Shown: positions 52,532-60,471, counted from the first letter of the stretch. The stretch is 64,000 nucleotides of DNA from Amycolatopsis sp. GM8 (GCF_021653975.1 NZ_JAJKFK010000002.1:62001-126000), one strand, 5' to 3'. Translations and numbers: made by a program. Notes: generated by a model not told the origin, from the letters alone.

Positions 52532-53506
52532 TTAGGACTTCTTAGCCCGGCTCGGTGCGACGCGCGGTGGTTCGTTCGGCATCTTGGGGTAGACCGGCGG
52601 CCACGGCGCGTCCATCAGCCCGTTTTCCATGTCCCGGCGCGACATCTCCAGCAGCGGCTCGAGCGACTGCGGCGTCATGCCGGCCCACGGATCTCCGCGC
52701 TCGGCGACGAGTGCCGGGACGGTGACGATGGTCAATCCGGCCGGCTCGACGGCGGCCAGTTCGTCCCAGCCGATGGGTGCCGAGACCTGCGCGCCGACGC
52801 GCGGGCGCACACACCAGGCACCGAAAACCGTTTTGTGCGGGGCATTCTGGTTGAAGTCGACGAACACGCGGGCCCCGCGTTCTTCCTTCCACCACTGCGC
52901 GGTGATCAGGTCCGGATGCCGCCGTTCCAGCTCGCGGGCGAGCGCGACGGCCGCCGCGCGCACCTGGTGGCCGTCCCAGTTCGGGTGCAGCGCAACGTAA
53001 ACGTGCAAGCCACGCGAGCCCGTCGTCTTGAGGTGCGCTTCGATACCCAGTTCCCGCAGCAGCGCGCGGGTGATTCCGGCGGCCTGGCGCACCTGGTCGA
53101 ACACGACGCCCGGCGACGGATCGAGGTCGATGCGCAGCTCGTCGGTCACCTCCGGCGTCGCCGCGTGCACCGGCCAGACGTGGAAGCCGATGCAGCCGAG
53201 GTTGACCGCCCACAGGATGTGCGCGAGATCCGCCGCCACCAGCGCGTCGCTGGTCGTGCCGTTCGGCGTCGAGACCACCGTCGTGGTGACCCAGTCCGGT
53301 GTGGACTTCGGAACCCGCTTCTGGAACCACGATTTCCCGCTCGCCCCGTCGGGATACCGTTCGAGCAGCAACGGCCGCCCGCCCAGCCGGGCGAGCAGCG
53401 GCCCGGCCACCGCCTCGTAGTACCGGACGAGATCGAGCTTCGTCTCGCCGCGCTCGGTGAAGTACACCTTCTCCGGGTGCGAGATCTCCACGCCGCCGAC
53501 GTTCAC
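52532..53506 (-). CDS. LigD-type polymerase/primase domain protein
   Basis: 324 residues, stand-alone archaeo-eukaryotic primase fold of the NHEJ PolDom family: ISHPEKVYF start, LLLERYPDG, the catalytic DELRIDLDPSPG (two Asp) and TGSRGLHVYV, with a later FVDFNQNAPHKT supplying the third Asp. Such proteins fill gaps and add ribonucleotides at DNA ends. GTG 53506 overlaps the upstream ligase stop as GTGA, so polymerase and ligase are made together. This corresponds to the separate LigC/PolD pairs of mycobacteria rather than to a fused LigD. No Ku gene is in the window. Confidence 0.9.
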   Translation of the reverse strand: MNVGGVEISHPEKVYFTERGETKLDLVRYYEAVAGPLLARLGGRPLLLERYPDGASGKSWFQKRVPKSTPDWVTTTVVSTPNGTTSDALVAADLAHILWAVNLGCIGFHVWPVHAATPEVTDELRIDLDPSPGVVFDQVRQAAGITRALLRELGIEAHLKTTGSRGLHVYVALHPNWDGHQVRAAAVALARELERRHPDLITAQWWKEERGARVFVDFNQNAPHKTVFGAWCVRPRVGAQVSAPIGWDELAAVEPAGLTIVTVPALVAERGDPWAGMTPQSLEPLLEMSRRDMENGLMDAPWPPVYPKMPNEPPRVAPSRAKKS

Positions 53507-54579
53507 GACCGTACCTCACCGAACAAAGTGGACAGTTCCGCCGGTGCGATCTCCTCCAGCTGCCCGTAGGTGCACGACTCGGGTTCCCGGTCCCCGCGGA
53601 ACCGGACGAGTCGCGTGCCGTGCCGGAACCGCCCGCCCTGCACGTGCTCGTACCGCACCTCGGCGACCAGCTCGGGCCGGATCGGCTCCCACGCGAGGTC
53701 TTTGCCTACGCTCCAACGACTTTGCGCACCTGGCATCCGCCCACCCCATTCGGACTGCGCCTCCGCCCAGCGGCGCCACGGATGCTCGTCGAGCGCGTTC
53801 TCGCGCAACGGCGCCAGCTCGTCGACGAGCTCCTTGCGCCGGGCCACGGTGAAACTGCTCGCCACACCGACGTGATGCAGCGTGCCGTCGTCGTCGAACA
53901 GTCCTAACAGGAGCGAGCCGACGCCTTTTCCGTCTTTGTGCCAGCGAAAACCAGCGACCACACAGTCGGCCGTGCGCTCGTGCTTGACCTTCCACATGAC
54001 ACGCTTGTCCTGCTCGTACGCCTGGTCCGCGGGTTTCGCCATCACGCCGTCGAATCCGGCGCCCTCGAACCGGTTGAACCAATCCTGTGCCACGTCGGGA
54101 TCCCCGGTCATCGGCGTCAGGTGCACGCGCGCGAACTCGCGGCTGACCATGCCCTCCAGCAGCCGGCGCCGCTCCGCGAACGGCTCGGCCATCAAATCGC
54201 GGTCGTCGAGGGAAAGCAGATCGAAGACGACGAAACTCGCCGGGGTTTCCGCGGCGAGTTTGCGCACCCGGGACGCGGCGGGATGCAACCGCAGTTGGAG
54301 GGTCTCGAAATCGAGCCCGTGCTCGGTGACGATCACGATCTCGCCGTCCACCACGCAGCGTGCCGGAAGCGCTTCCTTGAGTAGCTCGACCAGTTCGGGG
54401 AAATAGCGTGTCAGCGGCCGGTCATTGCGCGACCCGAGCTCCACCTCGTCGCCGTCGCGGAACACGATGCATCGGAACCCGTCCCATTTCGGTTCGTAAC
54501 ACAGGCCGGATGCGCGCGGGACCTCGTGCACGGCCTTGGCCAGCATCGGCCGGACCGGCGGCATCACGGGAAGGTCCAC
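53503..54579 (-). CDS. ATP-dependent DNA ligase, LigC-like
   Basis: 358 residues. The nucleotidyltransferase domain starts with EPKWDGFR, whose Lys (about 31) becomes AMP-linked. DGEIVIV (motif III), FDLLSLD (IIIa), DGVMAKP (IV) and the WKVKHERTADCVV region (V) follow, then an OB-fold C-terminal part. It seals nicks using ATP, probably in end-joining or short-patch repair with the coupled PolD-like protein. It starts at ATG 54579 with MDLPVMPPVRPMLAKA. Confidence 0.92.
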   Translation of the reverse strand: MDLPVMPPVRPMLAKAVHEVPRASGLCYEPKWDGFRCIVFRDGDEVELGSRNDRPLTRYFPELVELLKEALPARCVVDGEIVIVTEHGLDFETLQLRLHPAASRVRKLAAETPASFVVFDLLSLDDRDLMAEPFAERRRLLEGMVSREFARVHLTPMTGDPDVAQDWFNRFEGAGFDGVMAKPADQAYEQDKRVMWKVKHERTADCVVAGFRWHKDGKGVGSLLLGLFDDDGTLHHVGVASSFTVARRKELVDELAPLRENALDEHPWRRWAEAQSEWGGRMPGAQSRWSVGKDLAWEPIRPELVAEVRYEHVQGGRFRHGTRLVRFRGDREPESCTYGQLEEIAPAELSTLFGEVRS

Positions 54580-54702
54580 GGGACCGATGCTAGGCCATCC
54601 GCGCCGCGCAAGCGTCCCACTCGACCGAGTGACTCAGCTTTTGCGGAACTTCGCAGGCCGACCCACTATTTCGTCATTGATTTTCCAGGAAGGAGAAACC
54701 CA

Positions 54703-55491
54703 GTGGCCACAAGTTATTTGGCAGCTGTCGACTTCGGACAGGGCGTGTCGAACGCCTGGAGCGCGGTTGCCACCTTCGTCCCCAAGTTAGCCGCGTTCCT
54801 GGTGATCATGCTGATCGGCTGGATCGTGGCGAAGGTGCTCGCGAAGGTCGTGAGCACGATCCTCGGCAAGGTCGGTTTTGACCGGGTGGTCGAACGTGGT
54901 GGCATCAAACAGATGCTGGCGAACAGCAAGTACGACGCCACGGGCATCATCAGCAAGCTCGTGTACTACGCGATCTTGCTGATTTTCTTGCAGATCGCAC
55001 TCGGCGCGTTCGGGCCGAACCCCGTGAGCTCGATGGTGACGAGCATCGTCGCGTGGCTGCCGAAGGCGGTGGTCGCGATCATCATCGTGGTGATCGCCGG
55101 TGCCATCGCCCGGGCGGTGCGGGATCTCGTGGGCAGCGCGCTCGGCGGGTTGTCCTACGGGAAGGTGCTCGCGACCGTGGCCGCGGTGTTCATCTGGGGC
55201 CTGGGCATCATCGCCGCGCTGAACCAGATCGGCGTCGCGACGACGGTGACCACGCCGGTGCTGGTCACCGTGCTCGCCATCGTGGCCGGCGTGATCGTCG
55301 TCGGGGTGGGCGGTGGTCTGGTTCGGCCGATGCAGCAGCGGTGGGAGAACTGGCTGGGCCGGGCGGAAAGCGAGTTGCCCGCGGCCAAGGCGCATGCGGA
55401 GGCTTATCAGCGTGGCCGCGAGGATGCGGCCCGGCATGCCGAACCGGCGACCGAGGAGATACCGGCTTCCGCGCCGCAGCGTCAAGAATGA
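54703..55491 (+). CDS. Membrane protein with conserved TM-helix (CmpX/MscS-related) repeats
   Basis: 262 residues from GTG 54703, with AGGAAGGAG upstream; the longer frame is not coding-like. About five hydrophobic helices include the FVPKLAAFLVIMLIGWIVAK type segment and a second similar LPKAVVAIIIVVIAGAIARA segment. These are the conserved TM helix (PF05552) seen in CmpX and some mechanosensitive-channel relatives. The C-terminal tail (about 225-262) is charged and alanine-rich. It is probably a stress-related membrane protein. Its 3' end overlaps a convergent small gene by 10 bases. Confidence 0.8.
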   Translation: MATSYLAAVDFGQGVSNAWSAVATFVPKLAAFLVIMLIGWIVAKVLAKVVSTILGKVGFDRVVERGGIKQMLANSKYDATGIISKLVYYAILLIFLQIALGAFGPNPVSSMVTSIVAWLPKAVVAIIIVVIAGAIARAVRDLVGSALGGLSYGKVLATVAAVFIWGLGIIAALNQIGVATTVTTPVLVTVLAIVAGVIVVGVGGGLVRPMQQRWENWLGRAESELPAAKAHAEAYQRGREDAARHAEPATEEIPASAPQRQE

Positions 55492-55823
55492 GCGTCGAAC
55501 CGCCTGGCGAGCGAGCAGATCGCGAGCAGGCGGGCGGTGAACCAGTCGGCGCGGGTCCAGTCCGCGGGTGAGGTGAAGCGCCAGCCGTGCTCCTTGGCCT
55601 GGTCAAGGAGCCCGCTGGCGTACCCCGCGAGCAACACGACCCCGGCGATGGCCGCTGAGCCCTCCACGCCGTACGTCACAATGTCGCGAACCGCGGCGGC
55701 GTGCTGGTCGATCGCCGCGAGCAACCCCGGCGTCGCCGCAGCCGCCAACAGACCGGCGCTCAACTGCGTGTGCAACCGGTCCAGCGTCCTGCGCGCCGAG
55801 AACTCGGCCACCCAACCTGCCAT
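55482..55823 (-). CDS. Small actinobacterial protein, possibly DUF6401-like
   Basis: 113 residues from ATG 55823 (MAGWVAEFSARRTLDRL). Alanine-rich helical protein with AAIDQHAAAVRDIVTYG and a C-terminal WTRADWFTARLLAICSLA. It resembles, from memory, short proteins annotated as DUF6401 natural-product-associated proteins; this is tentative. No catalytic motif, signal peptide or clear membrane segment is visible beyond a hydrophobic stretch AAIAGVVLLAGYASGLL. It is convergent and overlapping with the membrane-protein gene. Confidence 0.55.
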   Translation of the reverse strand: MAGWVAEFSARRTLDRLHTQLSAGLLAAAATPGLLAAIDQHAAAVRDIVTYGVEGSAAIAGVVLLAGYASGLLDQAKEHGWRFTSPADWTRADWFTARLLAICSLARRFDAHS

Positions 55824-55900
55824 AGCGCCCACGGTAACCCGAACGGGTGTATTCGAGGGTCGGGATTGTGACCGATCCGGCGCGGCCGATCGCGCCAAAA

Positions 55901-55921
55901 CCACAGCTTGACGCGCTGTGG
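55901..55921 (-). terminator. Hairpin with T-tract, minus strand
   Basis: CCACAGC (55901-55907) pairs with GCTGTGG (55915-55921). On the minus strand the stem is followed by TTTT (55897-55900). It lies 78 bases upstream of the small gene at 55482-55823, so it may insulate that gene from transcription across the repeats. Confidence 0.45.
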
Positions 55922-55982
55922 TGCTGACGTTTCAGGTGGGGTGGCAACCACCCCCGCACTGCGAGCCACCACACCCGCACGA

Positions 55983-56251
55983 ACAGCGAACTCGCGCACG
56001 TGAGGGGCAAACTCACGCGCACAGCGAGCAAACACGCGGACGCGACGAGCAAACACGCGGACGCGACGAGCTAACACACCCGCGCGGCGGGCAAACACGG
56101 CCACGCGAACGGCAAACGAGGCGCGCGGCGGGCCTGCTCACCCCGCGAACGGCAAACTCATGCGCACAGCGAGCAAACACGCGCGCGCAGCGGGCAAACT
56201 CACGCGCGCAAGCGGCAAACACGCCCGCGCGGCGGGCAAACACGCGCGGGG
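55983..56251. repeat. Imperfect tandem repeat, period about 21 bp
   Basis: About 12 degenerate copies of a unit such as GAGCAAACACGCGGACGCGAC, which occurs twice in exact succession (about 56026-56067). GCAAAC recurs at about 20-22-base steps through the block. All frames give 7-residue-periodic junk peptides, so I treat it as a non-coding minisatellite. Confidence 0.75.
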
Positions 56252-56335
56252 CCTAGGCCCGGCAAAGAATGGTGACAACAAGGCCGGCGCCACGGGACCT
56301 GGGAACGGAAGGGAACGGAGCGGGACGGAACGGGA

Positions 56336-56477
56336 CAGCGAGAAGCAGCCCATCCACACCTCCCCCAACCCCGATAGAAAGCCGCCCTAGCGGTTGGCAC
56401 GTCGTGTCAAGGGTGACCGCGCCAGCGGTCATCGCGATAGCGACGCCGAAGGCGCCCTTGATACGACGTGCCAACCG
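56336..56477 (-). repeat. Second dispersed palindromic family, copy 2
   Basis: Arms at 56391-56413 and 56455-56477 pair at 22 of 23 positions (arm begins CGGTTGGCACGTCG). On the minus strand the core CGCCTTCGGCGTCGCTATCG and the G-rich flank match the copy at 7694-7822. Confidence 0.72.
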
Positions 56478-56515
56478 TTAGACGATCAGGCGATCGGGGT
56501 GGGCGAAGCCCCGGA

Positions 56516-56556
56516 CCCGGCGCGAAGCGCCGGGACCCTCGCGCGGAGCGCGAGGG
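56516..56556. other. Two adjacent perfect GC hairpins
   Basis: CCCGGCGC-GAA-GCGCCGGG (56516-56534) is followed after one base by CCCTCGCGC-GGA-GCGCGAGGG (56536-56556), then AAAAGAAAAAG. Both stems are perfect with 3-base loops. They sit directly before copy 2 of the 287-503 element. A terminator role is possible for minus-strand or plus-strand RNA but unproven. Confidence 0.6.
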
Positions 56557-56566
56557 AAAAGAAAAA

Positions 56567-56785
56567 GATGTCCTCGCCGGACGGGCAGGCTCCAGGATGA
56601 GGGGGCCCAGGGGATCTCACCTTTTCGAGGTGGCTGAGTTGGGTGGTCATCCCGTCGCCTGCGGTTTTCGAATATCACTTTTCGCCAGAGCCGCAAGCTT
56701 TGTGTTCTCGGCCGCCGGACCCAGCCAAGGTTGCGGCCCTGACGAAAAGTGATCGTTCCTGTGTCAGGCGACGGGATGACCACCC
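56567..56785 (+). repeat. Dispersed palindromic element, copy 2
   Basis: Same plan as 287-503: GATGTCCTCGCCGG, GGATGAGGGGGCCCAG, a variable stretch, then perfect 21-bp arms at 56641-56661 and 56765-56785 with an inner stem (ATCACTTTTCG.../...CGAAAAGTGAT). The outer arm reads GGGTGGTCAT here and GGGTTGTCAT in copy 1, with the opposite arm changed to match. It ends 44 bases before the DUF429 gene. Confidence 0.75.
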
Positions 56786-56829
56786 AACTCGGCCCGTGGC
56801 CTCACGCCCCGCCCTGCGAAAATCTCCCC

Positions 56830-57507
56830 GTGTCTCGGGTACTGGGTGTGGATGCCTGTAAAGCCGGGTGGTTCGGCGTGGCGCTCGGCGATGGGTGCGC
56901 TTACGTCGCCGGGACCATCGCGGAGTTGGTCGGGCGGGCTGAAGCCGATGGGCCCGTCGACGTCGTCGGTATCGATATCCCGATCGGGTTGCCCGACACC
57001 ACGCGGCGGCAGGCCGATGTGCTGGCCCGCCAGGCTATCGGCCGACTCCGCGCCTCCGTGTTCATCACACCGGTCCGGCCCGCGCTTTCGGCGCCTGATC
57101 ACCGGACCGCGAGTGAGCTGAACCGGAAGCTCGCCGGCGAGGGCATCTCCATGCAGGCCTTCCGCTTGACACCGAAGCTCTTGCAGGTCGAGGCGTGGGC
57201 GCGCGTGACACACCATCGGGTCGTCGAGGTGCATCCCGAGGTTAGCTTCGCCACGTTGGCGGGCGAGCCGCTCACCGCGAGTAAGCACACGTGGGCGGGG
57301 GCCGAACTGCGCCGTGGCCTGCTCGGCAACGCCGGAATCGACCTCCACGACCTGGGCTCGCCCGGCCGATTCGCCGGGGTCGACGACGTGCTCGACGCGG
57401 CGGTCGTCGCCTGGACCGCGCGCCGGGTCGCGGCGGGCGAGGCCCGCGCGATGCCCGATCCGCCGGAGGCGTTCAGCGACGGGTGGCCGAGCGCGATCTG
57501 GCGATGA
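56830..57507 (+). CDS. DUF429 family protein (predicted RNase H-like nuclease)
   Basis: 225 residues from GTG 56830 (VSRVLGVDACKAGWFGVAL). The opening LGVDACKAGW, then VGIDIPIGLPD, VEVHPEVSFA and GVDDVLDAAVVAWTARR, are the conserved acidic motifs of DUF429. That family is predicted to have an RNase H-like fold and no established substrate. It starts 44 bases after the palindromic element, which may contribute its leader. It is followed after 30 bases by a VOC gene on the same strand. Confidence 0.85.
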   Translation: MSRVLGVDACKAGWFGVALGDGCAYVAGTIAELVGRAEADGPVDVVGIDIPIGLPDTTRRQADVLARQAIGRLRASVFITPVRPALSAPDHRTASELNRKLAGEGISMQAFRLTPKLLQVEAWARVTHHRVVEVHPEVSFATLAGEPLTASKHTWAGAELRRGLLGNAGIDLHDLGSPGRFAGVDDVLDAAVVAWTARRVAAGEARAMPDPPEAFSDGWPSAIWR

Positions 57508-57537
57508 GTTTCGCCGCCGTCGCCGGTCTCTTCGCGT

Positions 57538-57894
57538 ATGACACAGATCAACGGGATGGCGACGGTGGCAATCCCCGTCGCCGATCAGGAACGGGCGTTC
57601 GAGTTCTACGTGGGCACGCTCGGGTTCGAGAAGCGCCGCGATCTCCCGGGCGGGGGCACGCGCTGGCTGGAGGTGGCGCCGCCGGGGTCACCGACCTCGG
57701 TCGCGCTCGTCGTGGGCGAAGGCGGGGTGGACACCGGCATCCGCTTCACCACCACGGACGCCACCGCCGATCATGAGACCCTGCGCGCCGCCGGGGTGGA
57801 CGTGGACGCGGAAGTCCTTCGCTGGCAAGGAGTTCCGCCGATGTTCACGTTCCGCGACCCCGACGGGAACAGGCTCGTCATCGTGGAGGTCTGA
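57538..57894 (+). CDS. VOC-superfamily (glyoxalase-like) protein
   Basis: 118 residues with two beta-alpha-beta-beta-beta repeats. ATVAIPVADQERAFEFYVGTLG opens the first and FTFRDPDGNRLVIVEV closes the second, with the final Glu a typical metal ligand. Members include glyoxalases, dioxygenases and resistance proteins; this one is unassigned. It is convergent with the SDR gene, 2 bases apart. Confidence 0.88.
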   Translation: MTQINGMATVAIPVADQERAFEFYVGTLGFEKRRDLPGGGTRWLEVAPPGSPTSVALVVGEGGVDTGIRFTTTDATADHETLRAAGVDVDAEVLRWQGVPPMFTFRDPDGNRLVIVEV

Positions 57895-57896
57895 CC

Positions 57897-58667
57897 TCAG
57901 CCGCAGCCGACGACACCGCCGTCGACGGGGATGGTCGCGCCGGTGAGGTACGCGCCCGCGGTCGAGGACAGGAAAATCACCGTGCCCGCGATATCCGCCG
58001 GCTGCCCGAACCGTCCGAGCGGGATCCCGTTCTGGATCATCTCGTTCATGCTGGGGTCGTCCAGCATGAATTTCGTCATCTCGGTGAGGAAGAAGCCGGG
58101 CGCGATCGCGTTGACCGTGATCGCCTCGCCCGCCAGCCGCTGCGCGAGATGCCGGGTCAGCATGTGCACCGCGGCCTTGCTGGCCGAGTACGAGTAGTTC
58201 TCCGTGAACGGCACGCGCAGCCCGTCGATCGACCCGATGTTGATCACGCGGGCGGGCCGGTCCTCGGCCGCGCGCAACGCCGGCAGCAGCGCGGTGGTCA
58301 GCTCGAACAACCCGGTCACGTTGGTGGACAGCACCTTCTCCCAGCCCTTGGTCGGGAAGTCCTCCAGCGGCGAGCCCCACGCGGCGCCCGCGTTGTTCAC
58401 CAGCACGTCGAGCTTGCCGCCGAAATGCTCGCCGACGGCCGCCACGAGCCGCTCGATGTCCTCGCAGGAGGTCAGGTCCGCCTGCAGCGCGTGGCATTCA
58501 CCAGTCTGCGAGAGTTCGGCGGCCAGTGCCCGGGCGGCGTCGGGCTTGCGGGCACAGATGATCACGCGCGCGCCCGCGTCCACCATGCCGCGGGCGATCA
58601 TCTCGCCGATACCCCGCGAGCCGCCGGTGATCAGCACGGTCTTGCCTGACACGGAGAAAAGGTTCAT
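57897..58667 (-). CDS. Short-chain dehydrogenase/reductase
   Basis: 256 residues, classical SDR. The NAD(P) site is TGGSRGIGE (about 15-23). NNAGAAWG, the catalytic Ser in NIGSIDGL, and Tyr/Lys in YSYSASKAA follow, with PGFFLTEM and the C-terminal PVDGGVVGCG. The Arg in the ARKPD segment suggests NADPH preference. The C-terminus and length resemble 3-oxoacyl reductases and the RhlG-type group. It is divergent, over 175 bases, from the VOC gene at 58843 and may belong to the oxoamine synthase-CAR locus; that link is inferred. Confidence 0.9.
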   Translation of the reverse strand: MNLFSVSGKTVLITGGSRGIGEMIARGMVDAGARVIICARKPDAARALAAELSQTGECHALQADLTSCEDIERLVAAVGEHFGGKLDVLVNNAGAAWGSPLEDFPTKGWEKVLSTNVTGLFELTTALLPALRAAEDRPARVINIGSIDGLRVPFTENYSYSASKAAVHMLTRHLAQRLAGEAITVNAIAPGFFLTEMTKFMLDDPSMNEMIQNGIPLGRFGQPADIAGTVIFLSSTAGAYLTGATIPVDGGVVGCG

Positions 58668-58842
58668 GGCCGTAGCCTAGAGGCTTGTCCTCGCCCGGGC
58701 TCCTGGGTTAGGTTTCGCGACGTGAATACTGGGACGGCTCACAGCCACGCACGGATTGGCGACCCGGTAGCTCCTTGAGCGCCCGCGCGGGCTCTGGCCC
58801 GCCCGCCGCGTCCCCGTTTTCACATGCCAAGGAGCAGAAACC

Positions 58843-59217
58843 ATTTCCGCGAAATTCAATCACACCATTATCGCTTCCCATGACCGGCACGAATCGGCCC
58901 GGTTCTTCCGGGAACTGTTCGAGGCGGAGGAAGCGCCGTCTTGGGGCGTGTTCACCAATGTCCTGTTCGACGACGGGGTCCTGCTGCAGTTCGCCGAGCC
59001 ACCGGTGGAAATCCAGATGCAGCACTACGCGTTCCTGGTCGACGACGAACTGTTCGACCGCGCGTACGCCCGCCTTCGCGAGCGCGGTATCGAGCACTGG
59101 GCCGATCCGTTTCGGAAACGGCCCGGTGAGACCAATACCGAGCACGGTGGCCGCGGTGTGTACTTCCTGGACCCGTCCGGGCACGGTATCGAGATGATCA
59201 CCCGGCCGTACCTGTGA
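58843..59217 (+). CDS. VOC-superfamily protein with apparent ATT start codon
   Basis: 124 residues if read from ATT 58843, which has AAGGAG ten bases upstream and gives (M)SAKFNHTIIASHDRHESARF. That is the usual N-terminus of this VOC group, with its first metal-site His. The frame has no ATG, GTG or TTG after its upstream stop (58777-58779) until GTG 58948. Starting there would delete the first 35 residues. The rest is intact: LQFAEPPVEIQMQHYAFLV, HGGRGVYFLDPSGHGIEMI. The start is therefore a rare codon or a mutated ATG. It is convergent with the oxoamine-synthase-like gene, 7 bases apart. Confidence 0.75.
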   Translation: MSAKFNHTIIASHDRHESARFFRELFEAEEAPSWGVFTNVLFDDGVLLQFAEPPVEIQMQHYAFLVDDELFDRAYARLRERGIEHWADPFRKRPGETNTEHGGRGVYFLDPSGHGIEMITRPYL

Positions 59218-59224
59218 ACCGCGC

Positions 59225-60457
59225 TCAGAAGCCGTACTTCTGCTTCAGCTCGGCGAGTGTGTCGACGAACCCGTCCACATGTTCGTCGGAGAGCCGGTTG
59301 TTCATCATCAACCGGATCACGGCACGGTTCTTCGGCACGGCCGGGTAGCCGAACATCGGCACCAGGTACCCGCGTTCGATGAACTCCGCGCGCACGCGCA
59401 CGGCGATGTCGTTGGCGCCCACCAGAATCGACGTGATGTACGTCGGTGTGGGGTTGATGGTGCACCCGATCCGCAGCAGCCGCTCCCGCACCCGGTCGAC
59501 CCGGTCGAGATAGTGCTCCATCACCGACGGGTCGCGGCGCATCCGGCGCAGCACGTGCACGATGGCGCCGGCGGTCGGCGGCTGGATGTTGGTGGTGAAA
59601 ACCGTTGTGCCGGAAAGGAAACGGAACGCGTCGAGCGCGTCGGCCGGTCCCGCGAGGGCGCCGCCGCTCAGGCCGACCCCCTTGCCGAACGACACCATCT
59701 GGAAGGTCACCCGGCGCAGCGCCTCGTACTGGGCGGCGAACCGGCGCCCGCCGTTGCCGTACACCATGAAACCGTTGGCGTCGTCGACGAAGCTGACCGC
59801 GCCGAACTCCTCGCACAGGTCGAGGATTTCGCCGACCGGAGCCAGCGAGCCGTCCGCGGAGTAGACGGTCTCGAAGCCGACGACGATCTTGCGCCCTTCC
59901 AGCCTTTCCAGCTCGCTCCGGAGGCTGGTCATGTCGTTGTGGTCGAACATGATCAGGTTGCGGCCGAACTTGAATCGCTCCGCGGCCTTCCACATGCTCC
60001 AATGGCATTCGCGGTCGAGCACGAGCACCGTGTCGGTGTTGTCCACACCATCGTCGTTGTTGAACGAGAACCGGGCGCTCATCGCGTTCACGAAGCCGAT
60101 GTTCGCGAGCATCCCGGTGGCGAAGGTGAGCGCCCGCTCCTTGCCGGTGATCTCGGCGACGAGCGCCTCCAGTTCCAGGTGCGGCCGGGAGACGCCCTGG
60201 ATGATCCGGGAGCCGCCGACGACCAGGCCGTAGTTCGCCGCCGTCTCGGCGAACACGGTGCGCACGTCCGGATCGTGCTGCCAGCCCAGGATGCCGATAC
60301 CGCAGAAGTTGACCATCTTCTTGCCGTCCATGCTGACGATCGCGTCGTTGACGTCGTCGAGCTCGGGCAGCTTGATGAATTCGCCGGTTCCTCGCGCGCC
60401 GTCGAGCCAGGTGGAGAAACCCCAGCGGGCCAGTGCCGGGTCCGCGGACCGCGTCAT
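59225..60457 (-). CDS. Alpha-oxoamine-synthase-like PLP enzyme
   Basis: 410 residues, fold-type I. VNFCGIGILGW, GVVGGSRI-like LVVGGSRIIQG, then ECHWSMWKA (aromatic-stacking His) and FETVYSADGS are the expected landmarks. VSFGKGVGLSGG contains the PLP lysine. This layout matches 8-amino-7-oxononanoate synthase, serine palmitoyltransferase, KBL and CqsA, which condense an amino acid with an acyl thioester. However, the usual DEAHS motif reads DDANG here, losing its His. Acyl donor and amino acid are unknown. ATG 60457 is 14 bases after the sulfotransferase stop, so the two genes form an operon. Confidence 0.8.
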   Translation of the reverse strand: MTRSADPALARWGFSTWLDGARGTGEFIKLPELDDVNDAIVSMDGKKMVNFCGIGILGWQHDPDVRTVFAETAANYGLVVGGSRIIQGVSRPHLELEALVAEITGKERALTFATGMLANIGFVNAMSARFSFNNDDGVDNTDTVLVLDRECHWSMWKAAERFKFGRNLIMFDHNDMTSLRSELERLEGRKIVVGFETVYSADGSLAPVGEILDLCEEFGAVSFVDDANGFMVYGNGGRRFAAQYEALRRVTFQMVSFGKGVGLSGGALAGPADALDAFRFLSGTTVFTTNIQPPTAGAIVHVLRRMRRDPSVMEHYLDRVDRVRERLLRIGCTINPTPTYITSILVGANDIAVRVRAEFIERGYLVPMFGYPAVPKNRAVIRLMMNNRLSDEHVDGFVDTLAELKQKYGF

Positions 60458-60471
60458 GATCGTTCCTCGTT

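Larger units (their letters stand above)
55824..56829. other. Gene-free repeat hub (about 1 kb)
   Basis: No credible gene lies in this stretch. It holds, in order, a hairpin (55901-55921), an approximately 21-bp tandem repeat (55983-56251), an inverted copy of the palindromic family also at 7694-7822 (56336-56477), two tandem perfect GC hairpins (56516-56556) and the second copy of the element at 287-503 (56567-56785). The many short open frames in it are translations of repeats. Confidence 0.75.

Noticed and set aside
55760-56104. Cysteine/arginine-rich 7-residue-repeat proteins in the 56-kb hub
   Set aside because: Translations of a tandem DNA repeat with no ribosome-binding site and equal openness in several frames.
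55983-56251. CRISPR array
   Set aside because: Units are contiguous and degenerate with no unique spacers, and no cas genes are present.
58824-58900. ATG 58824 as start of the VOC gene
   Set aside because: It is in a different frame and yields no VOC sequence.
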